A stretch of 64,000 nt of DNA from Erythrobacter sp. SD-21 (GCF_000181515.1 NZ_ABCG01000003.1:248001-312000), one strand, 5' to 3'. Numbered from the stretch's first letter, positions 9,217 through 18,921 are shown. Made by a program: numbers and translations. Notes: a model not told the origin generated them from the sequence alone.

Positions 9217-10836
9217 GTGGGCGAATGGCGGGCAATCGCCAACGGTGGGATCGACCGAACCTTCATGCTCTACCGGCTTGCGCAAGTCCTTAATGTACCC
9301 AGTCAGCCTGCTCTCGGGGGGTATGAGCGTGGATCCTTCTGGAAGCGTCGGCTGTGGGCATGGGCACTCGTATATATCGCTATTCTGGCAGGCGCAGCGA
9401 GTGCGCTCGTGTACTATGGGCCGTCGGCTCTCATGGGTCTTGCAGCTCCGTTAGCCCTTTTGGTTTTGCTGATCGTCTGGACGTTTCCGGATAGTAAAAA
9501 TCCCCCGCTACAATGGGTGACACGGCTGCTTTTCGCGTTCGTCATCGCGCTGGTTTTCTGGCCGGATTACTTGGCACTGGATTTGCCAGGCCTCCCTTGG
9601 CTCACAGCATTGCGACTAGTTGCTGCTCCACTCGCGCTGGTATTTCTGGTCAGCCTTTCCGTGTCATCATCATTCAGGGCAGCATTGGCAGATCGCCTGA
9701 GGATCGCGCCAGTTGCTCACGGGGCGCTTTTGGCGTTCATCACTATAGCCACCCTGAGCGTTTTCTTTTCTGCCGACGTCACAGGATCTCTCAACAAGCT
9801 GTTAGTTGCCCTCCTGTACTGGATTTTGACCTTTTATGCTGCCGTTTGGGTTTTCAGCCAGGACGGCACGGTCAAAAAGCTGGCACTGTTGATCTGGGGT
9901 TTTGCCGTCCTGACCGCATTGGTCGGCTTCTATGAATGGCGCCTCCAAGCAATACCTTGGGCAGGGTCCATCCCTAGTTTCCTCAGTATCGACGATCCCG
10001 CGGTACAGAACATACTCTCTGCCAAGTCTCGTGCGACCACGGGTATTTATCGGGTCCAAAGCAAGTTCACGACACCTTTGGGTTTCGCCGAGTATCTTGC
10101 CTTCACCACGCCGTTTGTCCTCTATTTCCTGGTTTTCGGTCGAAACTGGGCTATTCGACTGGCGGCACTTGGAACACTACCCCTGATCTGGCTTTCAATC
10201 ATGCGTACGGATTCCCGGTTGGGATTCGTCGGGTTTTTCATGTCCTTCCTTCTGTTCCTCATCGTGTGGGCCCTTCGACGCTGGCGGCAAGGTAAAGACA
10301 GCATTTTTGGCCCGGCTATTACCTTGGCCTACCCGGTTATTTTGACGACCTTTCTTCTCGCAACGTTTTTCGTCGGTCGCCTTCGCGCGTTGGTTTGGGG
10401 TACCAAGGCGCAGTCCTTTAGCAGTATGGCGCGCGAGGAGCAGGTCGACATGGGCATGCCCATGATCTGGTCGCAGCCTTGGGGACATGGAATTGGCCGT
10501 GGCGCGGCCGAACTGGGCTATCGCAATCTGGCGGGGGGCCTCACTATCGATACCTATTACCTTGCTATTGGCCTGGAGTTCGGAGTTTTAGGCTTTGTTG
10601 CCTTTTTCGGAATGTTTCTGGCTGCCCTTCTATACGCGACCAAGTACGTATTTCAGACAAAGGGGGCGACGGAACTGCTATTGATCCCCATCATGATTAC
10701 CCTGTCCATTTTCGTCGTGGTGAAATCCGTTTTCGCGCAGCAGGAAAATCACCCGCTGATTTTTATCCTGCTGGGGGCGCTGTTCGCAATTTGTTATCGC
10801 ATCCAGAAACGGCTTCATAAGGAAGCGGGTCGGTGA
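9217..10836 (+). CDS. O-antigen ligase/polymerase-like membrane protein (Wzy/WaaL family)
   Basis: A multi-spanning inner-membrane protein (539 residues from GTG, 523 if it starts at the ATG at 9265). About a dozen hydrophobic helices are visible. A larger polar loop around residues 385-445 contains GHGIGRGAAELGYRN followed by DTYYLAIGLEFGVLG, the region where O-antigen ligases and polymerases carry their conserved Arg/His. Such proteins join polysaccharide repeat units on the periplasmic side. Its stop overlaps the start of the chain-length gene (GTGA), which fits a Wzy/Wzz pair. Confidence 0.8.
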   Translation: MGEWRAIANGGIDRTFMLYRLAQVLNVPSQPALGGYERGSFWKRRLWAWALVYIAILAGAASALVYYGPSALMGLAAPLALLVLLIVWTFPDSKNPPLQWVTRLLFAFVIALVFWPDYLALDLPGLPWLTALRLVAAPLALVFLVSLSVSSSFRAALADRLRIAPVAHGALLAFITIATLSVFFSADVTGSLNKLLVALLYWILTFYAAVWVFSQDGTVKKLALLIWGFAVLTALVGFYEWRLQAIPWAGSIPSFLSIDDPAVQNILSAKSRATTGIYRVQSKFTTPLGFAEYLAFTTPFVLYFLVFGRNWAIRLAALGTLPLIWLSIMRTDSRLGFVGFFMSFLLFLIVWALRRWRQGKDSIFGPAITLAYPVILTTFLLATFFVGRLRALVWGTKAQSFSSMAREEQVDMGMPMIWSQPWGHGIGRGAAELGYRNLAGGLTIDTYYLAIGLEFGVLGFVAFFGMFLAALLYATKYVFQTKGATELLLIPIMITLSIFVVVKSVFAQQENHPLIFILLGALFAICYRIQKRLHKEAGR

Positions 10837-12158
10837 ATCTGGCGCAGGTCTCCGCCAGGCTCTGGCGAGCCAAAGGTTTTATCCTTGCGTCGGCTGTTTT
10901 TTGCGGAGGCGCGGCGCTTGGTATATCCTTCACAATTCCGGATCAGTATTTTGCCACGGCTGGCGTGCAGATCGAAGACGTTGTCCAGTCGGATGTGCAA
11001 AGTTACTCGGTCTCCAACAAACAGATCGACGAATATGTGAAAACCAAGGCTGAACTGGCCCGCGACTTTCGGGTGACAGGTCGCGTTGTGGACAGACTCG
11101 GCTGGACTGGAAATTATGACCTTGCGCAACGCTTCAATAGAGAGGCTGCAGGGTCAGGGCTCGACTTTCGCGCATGGTTAGCTCGGGGGATACGCGAAGG
11201 TGTGGTTCTTCGTTTCGAGGAAGGAAGTCCGTCCTTCCAGATAGGATTTGCCGGCTATACTCCCGCGGAAGCGCAATTCATGGCTGGCTTGGTGCGTGAT
11301 GAATTCCTGTCTTACACCCTGGAGGATCGACGCTCGGAGGCCGAGAAGAATGCCGAGTTTGCCGATCGGCGGATACGGTCCGTCCGGCAGCAACTTGAAG
11401 CCTTGGAAAAGCGAAACGCCGAGTTCGCTCGCGAAGCCAATATTGTGCTTACCCCCGACGGTACTTCAATGGCCGAGGTGCAGTTGACGAACGCAGTTTC
11501 TGCAAGCGAGCCAGTCTACCAGGGTGCGGCTCCAACCCCTACCGTTCCGAACCCGGCGCTACGCGAATTGGCAGCAGTGGAAGGTGAACTGGCTCAGCTT
11601 TCCGGGGTGCTTGGCCCCAACCATCCGCAGATAGTTGAATTGCAGAAGCGCAGAGCCGAGTTGCAGGCAGCAGCGTCCCGTCCAACGGCACAGCCTTCGT
11701 CTGGACCGAGCAGGCTATCCAACAACGCAATCAGCGATATGCGGGAGCGCGAATACATCGAGAAAGCCGACGCTATCGCTACCGCGAAGCGGTACTTCGA
11801 CGAAACGCAGGCGCTTCGGCAGCAATTCGAAGACCTCACGAGGACACGTGAGGGTTATGATTTCGACGCAGAAACCATACAAGGGGGTGCGATTGCGGTC
11901 GGCGCTCCGCGGTTAGAAGAAGGCGTATTCTACCCCAATCGTCCGTTCGCTGCAGCAGCGGGTTTCGGGTTCGGGCTCATTTTCGCGGCACTGGTGTCAC
12001 TTTGGTTTTCGTTGCTGCAACTTAAGGTAGCGACACCACGCGATCTCGAATGGCTCGACGTTCAGCGTATCGGCACAAAGCCGGATAGGAGTACTGCTGT
12101 TGTTCGGCGGGCAAAATCGAATTTCGCGCTACCGTCCTTTCGCAAGAAGGCGACCTAG
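10833..12158 (+). CDS. Polysaccharide chain-length determinant (Wzz/GumC-like)
   Basis: A 441-residue co-polymerase with an N-terminal transmembrane helix (about 17-35), a periplasmic Wzz region, a coiled-coil stretch (about 160-290, including the motif LGPNHPQIVELQKRR typical of GNVR proteins) and a second transmembrane helix (about 370-392). No kinase domain is attached. It starts with GTG within the end of the polymerase gene. It is the same length as the Wzc-like protein at 22357-23682 and shares motifs with it (VKT-ELxRDxRVxG, LGPNHP), so the two are paralogues. Its last 30 bases overlap the convergent beta-helix gene. Confidence 0.85.
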   Translation: MNLAQVSARLWRAKGFILASAVFCGGAALGISFTIPDQYFATAGVQIEDVVQSDVQSYSVSNKQIDEYVKTKAELARDFRVTGRVVDRLGWTGNYDLAQRFNREAAGSGLDFRAWLARGIREGVVLRFEEGSPSFQIGFAGYTPAEAQFMAGLVRDEFLSYTLEDRRSEAEKNAEFADRRIRSVRQQLEALEKRNAEFAREANIVLTPDGTSMAEVQLTNAVSASEPVYQGAAPTPTVPNPALRELAAVEGELAQLSGVLGPNHPQIVELQKRRAELQAAASRPTAQPSSGPSRLSNNAISDMREREYIEKADAIATAKRYFDETQALRQQFEDLTRTREGYDFDAETIQGGAIAVGAPRLEEGVFYPNRPFAAAAGFGFGLIFAALVSLWFSLLQLKVATPRDLEWLDVQRIGTKPDRSTAVVRRAKSNFALPSFRKKAT

Positions 12159-13322
12159 CACAGGACCCTGATACTCCGAAAATCCACTGACATTCGCCAC
12201 CCAATTTCTTATGATCGAAGGTTGAGCTACGTCGACGGGTTGGTTGATTGCATTGCCTTCGTCCAAAACAGGGTCAGCGTTGTCTCGATAGATGAATTGA
12301 AGGGCCGTGTTATCGCGTGAAACGGCTTGGGCGACCGATTGGAGCCTTATCCAACTCTTCCGATCGGAGGTCGAGTAAACAGAGTTATCTTCCACAACCA
12401 CTCCAACGGCGCCTGTTACAGCGATTCCGTTATATAGACTGCCAAGCACCAAGTTATTGCGTATTGCGACCTTCTCGAAGGGAAGCTGAAGTTTCGTGTC
12501 ACGAATAAAAACACCTTGGGTCGGGCTTCCCTGTCCACGCGCTACGAGGTTCCCTTCTATAACGATATTGCGCCCCGGTTTCTTCTGTCGCGTCGACCAA
12601 AGCTGGATGCCATCGGGATGATCTCCTTCGGCAGGACGGAAATCAGTCATCACGTTGTTCTGTATCAAGAGGTCGGCAACACCGCCTCCACGGATGGCAT
12701 CGGTCTGTAGTCCTTCGAATTCGTTCAATACGATCCGAGTTTTCGTTACTTCAAGCATAGCCATACCATGTCGGAAATTTCGAAAGTAACTGCGGCGAAC
12801 CGTGAGACCTACGCTTTCTCGTAGCATCAATCCGGCGACATAATGTCTGCTGATTTCCGCACCAGGGCCGACAAATGCCACCCCATCAATGATGATATTG
12901 CTGCTTTCCAGGACGAGCATCCCATATCGCCCAGCGCCACCTGAATCGTTCGATGGCCTGACGGCTATATTGCTTATTGTCAGATTGTTCACCGCGCGAA
13001 GTTTTAAGCCATCAAGGATGGCGGGAGAGTTCGCATCGGCCGAAGTTAAGGTGACCTCCGATGAAAATTCGCGATTGGAAAGCGATAGCGTTTCGTAACG
13101 ACCCGGTGCCAATGCGATCCGTTCCGGAACTCGGCGCGCGTTCAAGTGATCGGTGAGTTCGTCGAGCGAGGCTACTGTAACAACGGTGGTCGCTTGCACT
13201 TCCGGGTTTGCCTGCGCTTGAGCGCAGCCTGGCAGGAACAAACAGCACAGCGAAAGTAGGAAGGCTGCGCCCAAATGATCTCCCCCGAATTGCTGTCGCA
13301 TGTCTGTGGTGCAAAATCCCAT
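12129..13322 (-). CDS. Exported right-handed beta-helix protein (possible lipoprotein)
   Basis: This 397-residue protein has an N-terminal export signal (hydrophobic LLSLCCLFLPGCAQAQA) that could be a lipobox (LPGC) or a signal peptidase I site (AQAQA). The rest is a parallel beta-helix closely related to the RTX protein at 7311-9107: DAIRGGGV, DHPDGIQLWST, PGRNIVIEGN, QGVFIRDT and LVLGSLYNGIAV all have near-identical counterparts there. There is no RTX tail, so it should be periplasmic or outer-membrane bound. A role as an EPS lyase or epimerase acting during export is inferred. It starts as TAATG on the stop of the flippase gene, the last of a four-gene minus-strand unit. Confidence 0.8.
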   Translation of the reverse strand: MGFCTTDMRQQFGGDHLGAAFLLSLCCLFLPGCAQAQANPEVQATTVVTVASLDELTDHLNARRVPERIALAPGRYETLSLSNREFSSEVTLTSADANSPAILDGLKLRAVNNLTISNIAVRPSNDSGGAGRYGMLVLESSNIIIDGVAFVGPGAEISRHYVAGLMLRESVGLTVRRSYFRNFRHGMAMLEVTKTRIVLNEFEGLQTDAIRGGGVADLLIQNNVMTDFRPAEGDHPDGIQLWSTRQKKPGRNIVIEGNLVARGQGSPTQGVFIRDTKLQLPFEKVAIRNNLVLGSLYNGIAVTGAVGVVVEDNSVYSTSDRKSWIRLQSVAQAVSRDNTALQFIYRDNADPVLDEGNAINQPVDVAQPSIIRNWVANVSGFSEYQGPVLGRLLAKGR

Positions 13323-14662
13323 TACTCGATCATACGCTTCCTGTTTACCGATCCGTCGTAGCTACCGCTCCAAACCTGAATGCCGAGCAACTTTCGAACT
13401 GCAATATACGTTCCAAGGTTCTGCAGTGCGGTTACAATCGCGATCGCCATAGCCACTCCGGTCAACCCGTAATGCGTCGCACCTATTGGAATGGCAAACA
13501 GTAGCAGAACAAATGCCGCCAGAGCGATATTGAGGTTGACCGACTGCTTTCCCATGATTGCAAGCACAATGCCCGAGGGGCCTGTGGCGACGTACACCGC
13601 CTGTCCGGCCAGAAGGACAAACAGAGCGGTCTGCGCACCTTGGAACTCTGGTCCGATCAGTCCGAGAAGGAATGGAGAAGACGCCGCTAGTAATAGGATG
13701 GCAGGGACGGCCAAAATGATCGATAACCGTGTGGCGGTCCTGGCCAACCGGGCGACTTCCGTTGGCTCGTCTTGGGCAACGGAGGTGCCAATCTGCGGAG
13801 AAAAAACGCCATAAATACCGACAGTGATGATCGGCAATGCCGACGTTATCTGCCAAGCAACCCGGAACAGTCCCGCATCCGCCACCGACAACTGCGATCC
13901 GACCACAGACAAGCTGTACCAATCTGAAAAATTCTTGATGATCGCAACACCCCAAAGTGGCATTGCTGCAATGAAAAGAGCGCTCATTGCCGTCGTTGGA
14001 GCATCTTTTCGAGCCGTGGTAAGCCTAAGGCTGCTCGCTACTCCGACCAGCAAGGCGGCTATGCCCGATAGGGCGGTAGCCAACAGAATTTCTCTTACGG
14101 TAGCGATCATGCCGAATACAATCATCGCCAGGATCGGCAGGGGAATTAGCAAGCCTTCAACGATCTGTGAAAACACGTAGCGACGCTGGGAGCGCAGGAA
14201 AGCGCTTGTCGTTCGAGTGAATGCCCTGCTCAGCAAAATCAGACAGAGGATCGTCAGGTAAAAGCTACTGACGTCAACCTCTTCGAATTGAGCCAAATAG
14301 GTCGGTCCGACCACAAACACTACCATACCGATTATGCCGCACAGTAGCAGGCAAATGGCAAACATGGTAACAACCGACGATACCGAATAAAGGCCTTTCC
14401 TACGATCGACCGGGAAGTGTCTCACAATCGATAAGTCCAAGCCGCCGACCGCGACAATGGAAAGAAACATCGCGGTCTGGGTAATCAGTGCGTAGGCCCC
14501 CAAAGCCTCTGGCCCCAGACGCGCACCAATTATGAAGGCAATCGCAAAACCAGCTAAGACCGTGATGCCGCGAACGACTATCGACAGTAAAGATGATTTG
14601 TGCGCAAAAGCTTGGCGAAGCAGAAGCTGCGGGAGCTTTGAGAGAGCACTCAACTCACCCAC
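13322..14662 (-). CDS. Polysaccharide flippase (Wzx/MATE-like)
   Basis: An inner-membrane protein of about 446 residues with some 12-14 hydrophobic helices, matching the oligosaccharide flippase family. Such proteins move undecaprenyl-linked repeat units across the inner membrane. The open frame extends upstream to 14797, but that extension overlaps the GT2 gene heavily and is rich in basic residues. The GTG at 14662 (GELSALSKLP onward) gives a normal N-terminus and an 8-bp overlap with the upstream stop, like the other junctions of this operon. It pairs logically with the polymerase at 9217-10836. Confidence 0.82.
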   Translation of the reverse strand: MGELSALSKLPQLLLRQAFAHKSSLLSIVVRGITVLAGFAIAFIIGARLGPEALGAYALITQTAMFLSIVAVGGLDLSIVRHFPVDRRKGLYSVSSVVTMFAICLLLCGIIGMVVFVVGPTYLAQFEEVDVSSFYLTILCLILLSRAFTRTTSAFLRSQRRYVFSQIVEGLLIPLPILAMIVFGMIATVREILLATALSGIAALLVGVASSLRLTTARKDAPTTAMSALFIAAMPLWGVAIIKNFSDWYSLSVVGSQLSVADAGLFRVAWQITSALPIITVGIYGVFSPQIGTSVAQDEPTEVARLARTATRLSIILAVPAILLLAASSPFLLGLIGPEFQGAQTALFVLLAGQAVYVATGPSGIVLAIMGKQSVNLNIALAAFVLLLFAIPIGATHYGLTGVAMAIAIVTALQNLGTYIAVRKLLGIQVWSGSYDGSVNRKRMIE

Positions 14663-15638
14663 GAAACGGCAAACCCATCGTGGCCCGCCAAACCGCCCCC
14701 GCCTGAGCTGGTTGATTGCGCCAGATGCGACGAAGCCAGATCGCCAAATTCTGAATGAAATATATAGGCAGGAAAGCCGGCGCGTGCTTTTTGGCAAAGA
14801 TCATCTTGCTGCGAATATGATGGTACTCGGACAAGGGAGATCGCGCTCGGTTCGAAAGCTGGCTGGCAGAGCCGGCAGTCGCCCCTTCTTTGTGATACAC
14901 GATCGCATCAGCAACAAACCCCACCTCAAATGCTTTACCCCGAAAAGCGAGGTCCACCTCTTCATAATAGAGAAAGAAGCTTTCTTCCAGAAGGCCGACT
15001 GCATGAAGAAAATTTCGGCGCATCAGAAGTGACGCGCCGCAGATGAAATCTGTTCGAGACAAAACATCTTCGGGATCGAATGAGGTCTGAACGGATCTTC
15101 CAGAATAAATTCCGGAGGCGGCTCCGGTGAGCAAGGAGAACTCCATGCCATTAAGCAACTGAAATCTCTCGGGATCGTGATAGAGCCGCAGTTGGGTCCC
15201 AGCCATACCCACTTGAGGATTGGCGCGAAAATAGCGGATGGCTTCCTCTGCCGCGCCTTGTGCTACAACCGTATCGTTATTGAGCAGCCAGAAAATCTCG
15301 ATTTCTTCCGTGGCTAACGCAGCCTTCAGGCCAATGTTGTTGCCGCTAGCGAAACCTCCGTTAATCTTGCTTGCAATGAGGGTAATCCGCTTCGACAGAC
15401 GTTGATCCGTCCGTTTCCCGCTTCGCTTCTCAAAGTCACCGACCAGCAATGGCTGGCTGCCAAGCCAAGCTTCAATTTGCTCGACAGAACCATCGGCGGA
15501 ATTGTTGTCGACAACAACCACACGCGCGTTCGTCCGGCTATCCAGAAGGGATTTCAGACATTCGATCGTGTCGGGGGCGGCTCGGTAGTTGACAGTGATG
15601 ATCGCCAGGTCGGGAGCATCCGAATTCGCAGTACCCAT
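14655..15638 (-). CDS. Family 2 glycosyltransferase (rhamnosyltransferase-like)
   Basis: A cytoplasmic GT-A glycosyltransferase of 327 residues. It shows the N-terminal LAIITVNYRAAPDTIECLKSL, VVVDNNSADGS, the WLLNNDTVV motif (residues about 100-108) that coordinates metal and nucleotide, and FFLYYEEVDLAFR in the acceptor region. These are the hallmarks of WbbL/RfbF-type rhamnosyltransferases, which fits the dTDP-rhamnose operon nearby; the substrate is an inference. The ATG at 15638 overlaps the upstream stop as TAATG. A start at 15665 would add nine residues. Confidence 0.87.
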   Translation of the reverse strand: MGTANSDAPDLAIITVNYRAAPDTIECLKSLLDSRTNARVVVVDNNSADGSVEQIEAWLGSQPLLVGDFEKRSGKRTDQRLSKRITLIASKINGGFASGNNIGLKAALATEEIEIFWLLNNDTVVAQGAAEEAIRYFRANPQVGMAGTQLRLYHDPERFQLLNGMEFSLLTGAASGIYSGRSVQTSFDPEDVLSRTDFICGASLLMRRNFLHAVGLLEESFFLYYEEVDLAFRGKAFEVGFVADAIVYHKEGATAGSASQLSNRARSPLSEYHHIRSKMIFAKKHAPAFLPIYFIQNLAIWLRRIWRNQPAQAGAVWRATMGLPFRG

Positions 15639-16675
15639 TACTTGTTCTGAGCCGTCCAGTCGCACAAATAATCCGCAAGGTCGCTGTAGTCGGTGGTAGC
15701 CCTGAGAGGACGCTTTTTACTGAGACGCTCCATCGCAGCCGCAAACTCGGAGGGAGTATCGGCAACCTCAATGAGGCCGCGCTTACAGAAATTTTCCGTT
15801 ATCTCCGACTGATGGTCATCGTAATGTTCCCCCAGTTCGCGCCGACGAGGTATCGCGATTACCCTGCACCCAGCCTGGAGAGCGGTTATTAACGATCCGG
15901 TGCCACCGTGGCAGACAACATAGTCTGCGCGCTCCAGAAGGGCCTTCATTTCGGCGAATGAATAATTCTCGCTCCACTCGATATCGGCCTCGCGCCCGAC
16001 CATCCCGTCTTTGCCAGCCTGTAGTATGATGTTCTCGACCATTTTTCCGTTGCCGGACGAAGCAAGGACGATGTCAATCAGTCGAGGGAAGGTCAGCGTT
16101 GCTCCTACTGTTGCGAAAAGTAGATTCTCTTTAGCGGGGCGCTCCCCCTCGACCAACCGAAAAGGGTCGAACATGAGGGAGTCCTTCCAGTTCTCTGCGA
16201 CACCCTGAGCTTGCGCAATGCGCAGATCTGCAAAGGGTCCGAGGAAGCGTGCGAATTTCGAAGGTCCATCGAAACGCGCGAAACTGTCAATCATGATCAC
16301 CTTGGCGCCGAGCAGTTTACCCCAAGCGACCATGAACGCCATAGAGCCTGCACCGGTGGTAAGGATTACATCAGGTCTTGTCTTGCGCAAAATACTGAGC
16401 GAACGAGCCACGCTTCGCGATGCCCCGCTCAGCATTCTCAAGGATTGGCCGGTCTTTACCTGTCCTAGAGCGACATGGGGCAGGAAGTAGGTTTCCTGCG
16501 TTTCAGCGATAGAGCGACCCAGCGCGGTATCTTCAGTTACGAAGAAGCTGTCGTGATTTGACCAGAACCGTTCCAGATCCAGTATCTGGCGAACGTGCCC
16601 TCCCCCGGAAGCCGCCAAGCAAATCCGCAAAGGTCTTATCGACTCGTCAGCCTGGATATCTCGCTCGAGTTTCAT
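15638..16675 (-). CDS. GT-B glycosyltransferase, fused Alg14/Alg13-like (EpsF/PssDE type)
   Basis: A single chain (345 residues from the ATG at 16675; a TTG at 16702 is possible) that joins two halves usually separate in capsule loci. The N-half begins RICLAASGGGHVRQILDL (Alg14/PssD-like) with TTGAGSMAFMVAWGKLLG. The C-half carries YVVCHGGTGSLITALQAGCRVIAIPR, the MurG/Alg13 nucleotide-sugar-binding motif, then EHYDDHQSEI. It probably transfers a UDP-sugar to a lipid-linked acceptor at the membrane face. It is the first gene of the minus-strand unit and is divergent from the epsD-like gene. Confidence 0.83.
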   Translation of the reverse strand: MKLERDIQADESIRPLRICLAASGGGHVRQILDLERFWSNHDSFFVTEDTALGRSIAETQETYFLPHVALGQVKTGQSLRMLSGASRSVARSLSILRKTRPDVILTTGAGSMAFMVAWGKLLGAKVIMIDSFARFDGPSKFARFLGPFADLRIAQAQGVAENWKDSLMFDPFRLVEGERPAKENLLFATVGATLTFPRLIDIVLASSGNGKMVENIILQAGKDGMVGREADIEWSENYSFAEMKALLERADYVVCHGGTGSLITALQAGCRVIAIPRRRELGEHYDDHQSEITENFCKRGLIEVADTPSEFAAAMERLSKKRPLRATTDYSDLADYLCDWTAQNK

Positions 16676-16820
16676 TGCGACCGCAATGGGCAATTCCCGC
16701 AAAAAAAACAGTAGTTAACCGCCTATATACCAGATAGAGACAGTACACCAATTTAATTTGTCAACCTCGTGCTGCCTGTTATCTGGCGCCGAAAATTGCG
16801 ATCGGGCGAAGGAAACCAGA

Positions 16821-17678
16821 ATGCGGAACGTCATAACACTGCTGCTTTGTTCGACCCTTCTTGTCGCTTGCGAAGGCGGTGAGGCACCGACAGGTCAGGT
16901 TGCGGCGACAGTTGACGGGCGAGAGATCACAGTAGGTCAAATCAATGACGAACTCCGCGCGTCGGGAATTCAGGCTGACCAAAGCAATGAAGAACTGGCC
17001 AATCGCGCTCTCGACGCTATCATCAACCGATCGATCTTGGCTGCAGAGGCAAGAGATCGGGAATTGGACACGACCCCTGCGGGTTCCCTAGCCCTACTGC
17101 GGGCTCAAGACGTTGCGATGGTGGACATGCTCCGCCGCGATATACAGGCCAATTCGCCCCCTCCGTCGGATGAAGAAGCGCGCCAGTTCATGTCGGCAAA
17201 CCCTGCAATGTTTGCCGATCGCTTCGTTAGTGTGATCGAGCAATTAGTCGTTCCCAGCTTGCCCGATGGCGCGATGCAACGACTGGAAGATCTGGATACT
17301 CTCCCGGAAGTTCGCTCTTTCCTCAATGAACTCGGGATAAAATATCAGACTACGATGGGCAGCATCGATTCCCTCACAATCGCGCCAGCCGTCGCAAAAC
17401 AGATTGTTGGGCTTCAGGAGGGCGAGGTTTACATCCTGCCACAAGGGGAAGGTGCTCGGATCAACGCTATCGTGTCGCGGCAGACCCTGCCAATTCGCGG
17501 GGATGAAGCTCTGCAACTTGCGCAGGGCATGGTAACGCAGCAGCGAGCTACCAGTCAGGCCGAAAGCGTATTCCGATCAATACTCGATGAAAAAAAAGCA
17601 ACCGTTCGTTACGCTGAGAATTATTCCGCGCCTGAACAGCCTGTTTCGCCCCCGGTAGAAACAGAACCAACCTCCTGA
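16821..17678 (+). CDS. epsD: EpsD-family peptidyl-prolyl isomerase-like lipoprotein
   Basis: A 285-residue protein with a lipoprotein signal (LLLCSTLLVAC, Cys at residue 17), a SurA/PrsA N-terminal-like region (VAATVDGREITVGQINDEL; ALDAIINRSILAAEARDRELD) and a C-terminal part resembling a degenerate parvulin domain. EpsD-type proteins belong to exosortase-associated EPS loci. The ATG at 16821 starts the signal peptide exactly; in-frame sequence upstream to 16758 is not signal-like. It opens the export operon. The Pro-rich C-terminus (PEQPVSPPVETEP) may be a spacer. Confidence 0.78.
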   Translation: MRNVITLLLCSTLLVACEGGEAPTGQVAATVDGREITVGQINDELRASGIQADQSNEELANRALDAIINRSILAAEARDRELDTTPAGSLALLRAQDVAMVDMLRRDIQANSPPPSDEEARQFMSANPAMFADRFVSVIEQLVVPSLPDGAMQRLEDLDTLPEVRSFLNELGIKYQTTMGSIDSLTIAPAVAKQIVGLQEGEVYILPQGEGARINAIVSRQTLPIRGDEALQLAQGMVTQQRATSQAESVFRSILDEKKATVRYAENYSAPEQPVSPPVETEPTS

Positions 17679-17742
17679 CGCCGCTGAGCTTGCGCGACGT
17701 AATGATGCTGGATCCGCTCTCGGGTCTGATCGGAAACCGATT

Positions 17743-18921
17743 TTGAAAAAAGTACGCATTGGTTTGCTGTGGCATTCCCTTCGCGCAGGGAACCTGGGCG
17801 TGGGGGCCCTTACTCTGGGAAATATTGCCATAATTCGGCAAGTTGCAGAGGAGTGCGGTATTCCGATCAAATTTGTGGTCCTTTCCATGCGGGAGAGCGC
17901 CACAAAATCGATAGCTCCGGGCATGGAGCAGTACGAAATCGATACGCGCGCACTCCTCTTGCCGTCCGGTTTTGCGCGTCGGGTCAGATCGCTGGATTGC
18001 ATAATCGATATCGGAGCGGGCGACAGTTTTGCAGATATCTACGGGTTCAAGCGCTTTTTCTTTCTCTGGCTGACCAAAATGATCAGCGTGAGTATGGGTA
18101 AGCCCTTGATCCTGGCGCCGCAGACGATCGGTCCGTTCACCCGCCAGCCTTACAAGAAGATGGCCGCAGCGGTCTTCCGCCGGTCCGCGGCTATCGTCGC
18201 GCGGGACGAAAAATCGCTCTCCCAAGCCAGGGCGTTGGCGCCCGAATCGAATGTTTCCCGAGCCGTCGACGTAGCATTCAAACTGCCATTCGAAGACCGG
18301 TCCGATCGAACATCCGCATCGGGTCTCAAGAGAATCGGAATTAATGCGTCGGGTCTGCTATGCCAGCAGGCTCAAAGCGGCGAGAACCGGTTTGCACTTT
18401 CATTCAATTATCTCGAGTTGCAGCGGGAACTGATCCGGCGTTTCACGTCGCGTGACGATTGCAAAGTGCACCTGATCACGCATGCGAACAGCATAGGAGA
18501 CGCCGGCGACGATGATGGGGTGTGGGCGGATCGTCTTGCGAGGGAATTCCCGCAAACCGTTCGGGTTCCAGATTTTCCCGGGCCGAGCGAGGCGAAGAGT
18601 TATATTTCCGGAATGGACTTCGTGGTTGCAGGACGGATGCACGCTTGCATTGCAGCTTTCTCTTCCTGCACACCCGTAGTTCCGGTTTCCTACAGCAGGA
18701 AATTCTCCGGTCTGTTCGACCTGTTGCAATACCCTTACTATACGCCGATGACCTCTGCCACTGCGCCTCAGTTGGCGGATCACGTCATGCAACATTTTCA
18801 CAGCGACCGAGAGGCGATGAAACGAGCCGAAAGCGCAGCGCTCCTCAAAGTCGATGACATGTTGGCCCCCTATCGCGCGGTGTTGCAGCGGACGTTGACA
18901 ATCCAACGGACCGCGAAGTGA
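17743..18921 (+). CDS. Polysaccharide pyruvyl transferase family protein
   Basis: A 392-residue GT-B-like enzyme of the CsaB/WcaK family, which adds a pyruvyl ketal to a sugar from phosphoenolpyruvate. Seen are the N-terminal GLLWHSLRAGNLGVGALTLGN, DIGAGDSFADIYG, ILAPQTIGPF and VVAGRMHACIAAFSSCTPVVPVSYSRKF, which correspond to known family positions (GRMHA, SYxxKF). It starts at TTG 17743 and ends with GTGA overlap onto the FrhB-like gene; these two families are often found side by side in polysaccharide loci. Confidence 0.87.
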   Translation: MKKVRIGLLWHSLRAGNLGVGALTLGNIAIIRQVAEECGIPIKFVVLSMRESATKSIAPGMEQYEIDTRALLLPSGFARRVRSLDCIIDIGAGDSFADIYGFKRFFFLWLTKMISVSMGKPLILAPQTIGPFTRQPYKKMAAAVFRRSAAIVARDEKSLSQARALAPESNVSRAVDVAFKLPFEDRSDRTSASGLKRIGINASGLLCQQAQSGENRFALSFNYLELQRELIRRFTSRDDCKVHLITHANSIGDAGDDDGVWADRLAREFPQTVRVPDFPGPSEAKSYISGMDFVVAGRMHACIAAFSSCTPVVPVSYSRKFSGLFDLLQYPYYTPMTSATAPQLADHVMQHFHSDREAMKRAESAALLKVDDMLAPYRAVLQRTLTIQRTAK

